The translations under genes were made by a program, and so were the position numbers. Below, piece by piece: positions 63,233 to 64,000 of a stretch of 64,000 bases of DNA. The stretch is from Symsagittifera roscoffensis. Taxonomy: Eukaryota > Xenacoelomorpha > Acoela > Convolutidae. Under the pieces are notes generated by a model. It was not told the origin of the DNA and did not search any database. It saw only the letters and a program-made list of their open reading frames with translations. Every line of letters starts with the position of its first letter. Within the stretch, counting starts at the first letter, position 1. The stretch spans positions 30,320,318 through 30,384,317 of the forward strand of contig NC_087068.1 in assembly GCF_963678635.1 (NCBI RefSeq). The letters are read 5' to 3'.

Positions 63233-64000
63233 ACAATCGCGACGCTTAACACAATTTGTTATTGGAAATCAGCAATATGAATTCAACCGCCTATTCTATG
63301 GAATATCCATAGGACCAGCAGCATTTTCAGCTTTTATGAGTAAAATTTTTAGACCACTAATACTAAAGAAAAACGCAATCACCTATCTAGACGATGTTTT
63401 TATGCAATCACAGACAAAAGAAGAAATGTTTAATGTTTTAGAACACTATCACAAAATACTTCAGAACGAAAATCTGAAGGCCGCCCCCGATAAATCACAC
63501 TTCTTTTTAACACGAGTTAAATTCTTAGGACACAATATAGAAAGAAAAACAATCACTCCATTAAAATCACGCATTGATGCTATTCAGAAGCTCCAACCAC
63601 CAACAAACAAAAAGAAAATCCAAGAATTCTTTGGAATGTTAAATTTTTAAAGCAAATATGTCTATAAAATGCAATTATACCTAAGACCATTCTATAATAT
63701 ACTTAGACAACAAAATAATTTTGAATGGAACACAGAACACCAAGCACGATTTGAAGAAATTAAAAAACTCCTAACTGAACAAATTTCGAATACAATTCCA
63801 GATCCAAATCAACCATTCTATGCAATGTGCGATGCTTCGAATTTCGGCATCGGCGCAGCATTATTACAATCACACAATGGCACAAACAAAATGAATCTTA
63901 TATCAGCAAATTCTCGATTATTCACTCAAGCAGAGCTACGACTCTCAACGCTAATGAGAGAATGTACAGCCATAATATATACACTAACAGAATATGAATT
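63213..64000 (+). pseudogene. Pol: RT palm/thumb and RNase H start, cut by right edge
   Basis: It resumes with L-D-E-Q-S-R-R-L-T-Q-F, then F-N-R-L-F-Y-G-I-S-I-G-P-A-A-F and the catalytic T-Y-L-D-D-V (Y-L-D-D codons 63383-63394), which is intact. Then come F-L-G-H-N-I-E and I-Q-E-F-F-G-M-L-N-F. TAA 63648-63650 interrupts, and the same frame continues with S-K-Y-V-Y-K-M. RNase H begins at C-D-A-S-N-F-G-I-G-A-A-L (about 63828-63865). The window ends inside RNase H, so integrase and 3' LTR are not seen. Motif order is Ty3/gypsy-like. Confidence 0.8.

Overview
The window is animal nuclear DNA, most likely from an invertebrate. It is AT-rich, has long introns with GT/AG borders, and is dominated by broken transposable elements. 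There are no bacterial operons, ribosome binding sites or phage genes. I cannot name the species. No complete large host gene is visible. The host genes I can support are three small spliced ones on the + strand: a multi-pass membrane protein (exons at 7993-8148 and 9903-10090, 5' part not found) and two paralogous genes for tiny secreted proteins (32168-34834 and 46235-55594).

Layout. 1-1.8 kb: gag-protease end of a Ty3/gypsy-type element on the - strand, running off the left edge. 2.1-3.2 kb: degenerate 21-22 bp minisatellite. 3.9-6 kb: fragments of two MITE families. 8-10.1 kb: membrane-protein gene. 11-22 kb: a head-to-tail array of decayed Ty3/gypsy sequence, with two units related by an almost exact 2,498-bp duplication, a third unit carrying RT, RNase H, integrase and tail, then an LTR and the start of a fourth gag. 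21.9-26 kb: hAT-like MITEs, a tRNA-like sequence, another gypsy tail and a 22-bp repeat. 27.2-28.9 kb: a 5'-truncated LINE with a 14-bp target-site duplication. 29-56.5 kb: the tandem secreted-protein genes, full of insertions (MITEs, a second LINE, a 2.4-kb 22-bp minisatellite, 128-bp tandem repeats, a foldback element, a gypsy tail). 57.5-64 kb: a better-preserved but still broken Ty3/gypsy-like retroelement on the + strand, cut by the right edge, with two intact ORFs ahead of gag.

Most novel points. (1) The paralogous pair share a signal peptide, one phase-2 intron at the same codon, and the cysteine pattern C-x3-C ... G-K-[IL]-C-G-C. That is the core spacing of the cysteine-stabilised alpha/beta motif, but with only four cysteines. 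(2) The 57.5-64 kb retroelement has two overlapping ORFs of unknown function upstream of gag, and they are intact while gag-pol is broken. (3) The 22-bp minisatellite at 42-44.4 kb has a consensus unit that is stop-free in all six frames. (4) A palindromic GCGGATTCCGC-type dispersed repeat has become part of the gypsy array and recurs inside the intron of the second secreted-protein gene.
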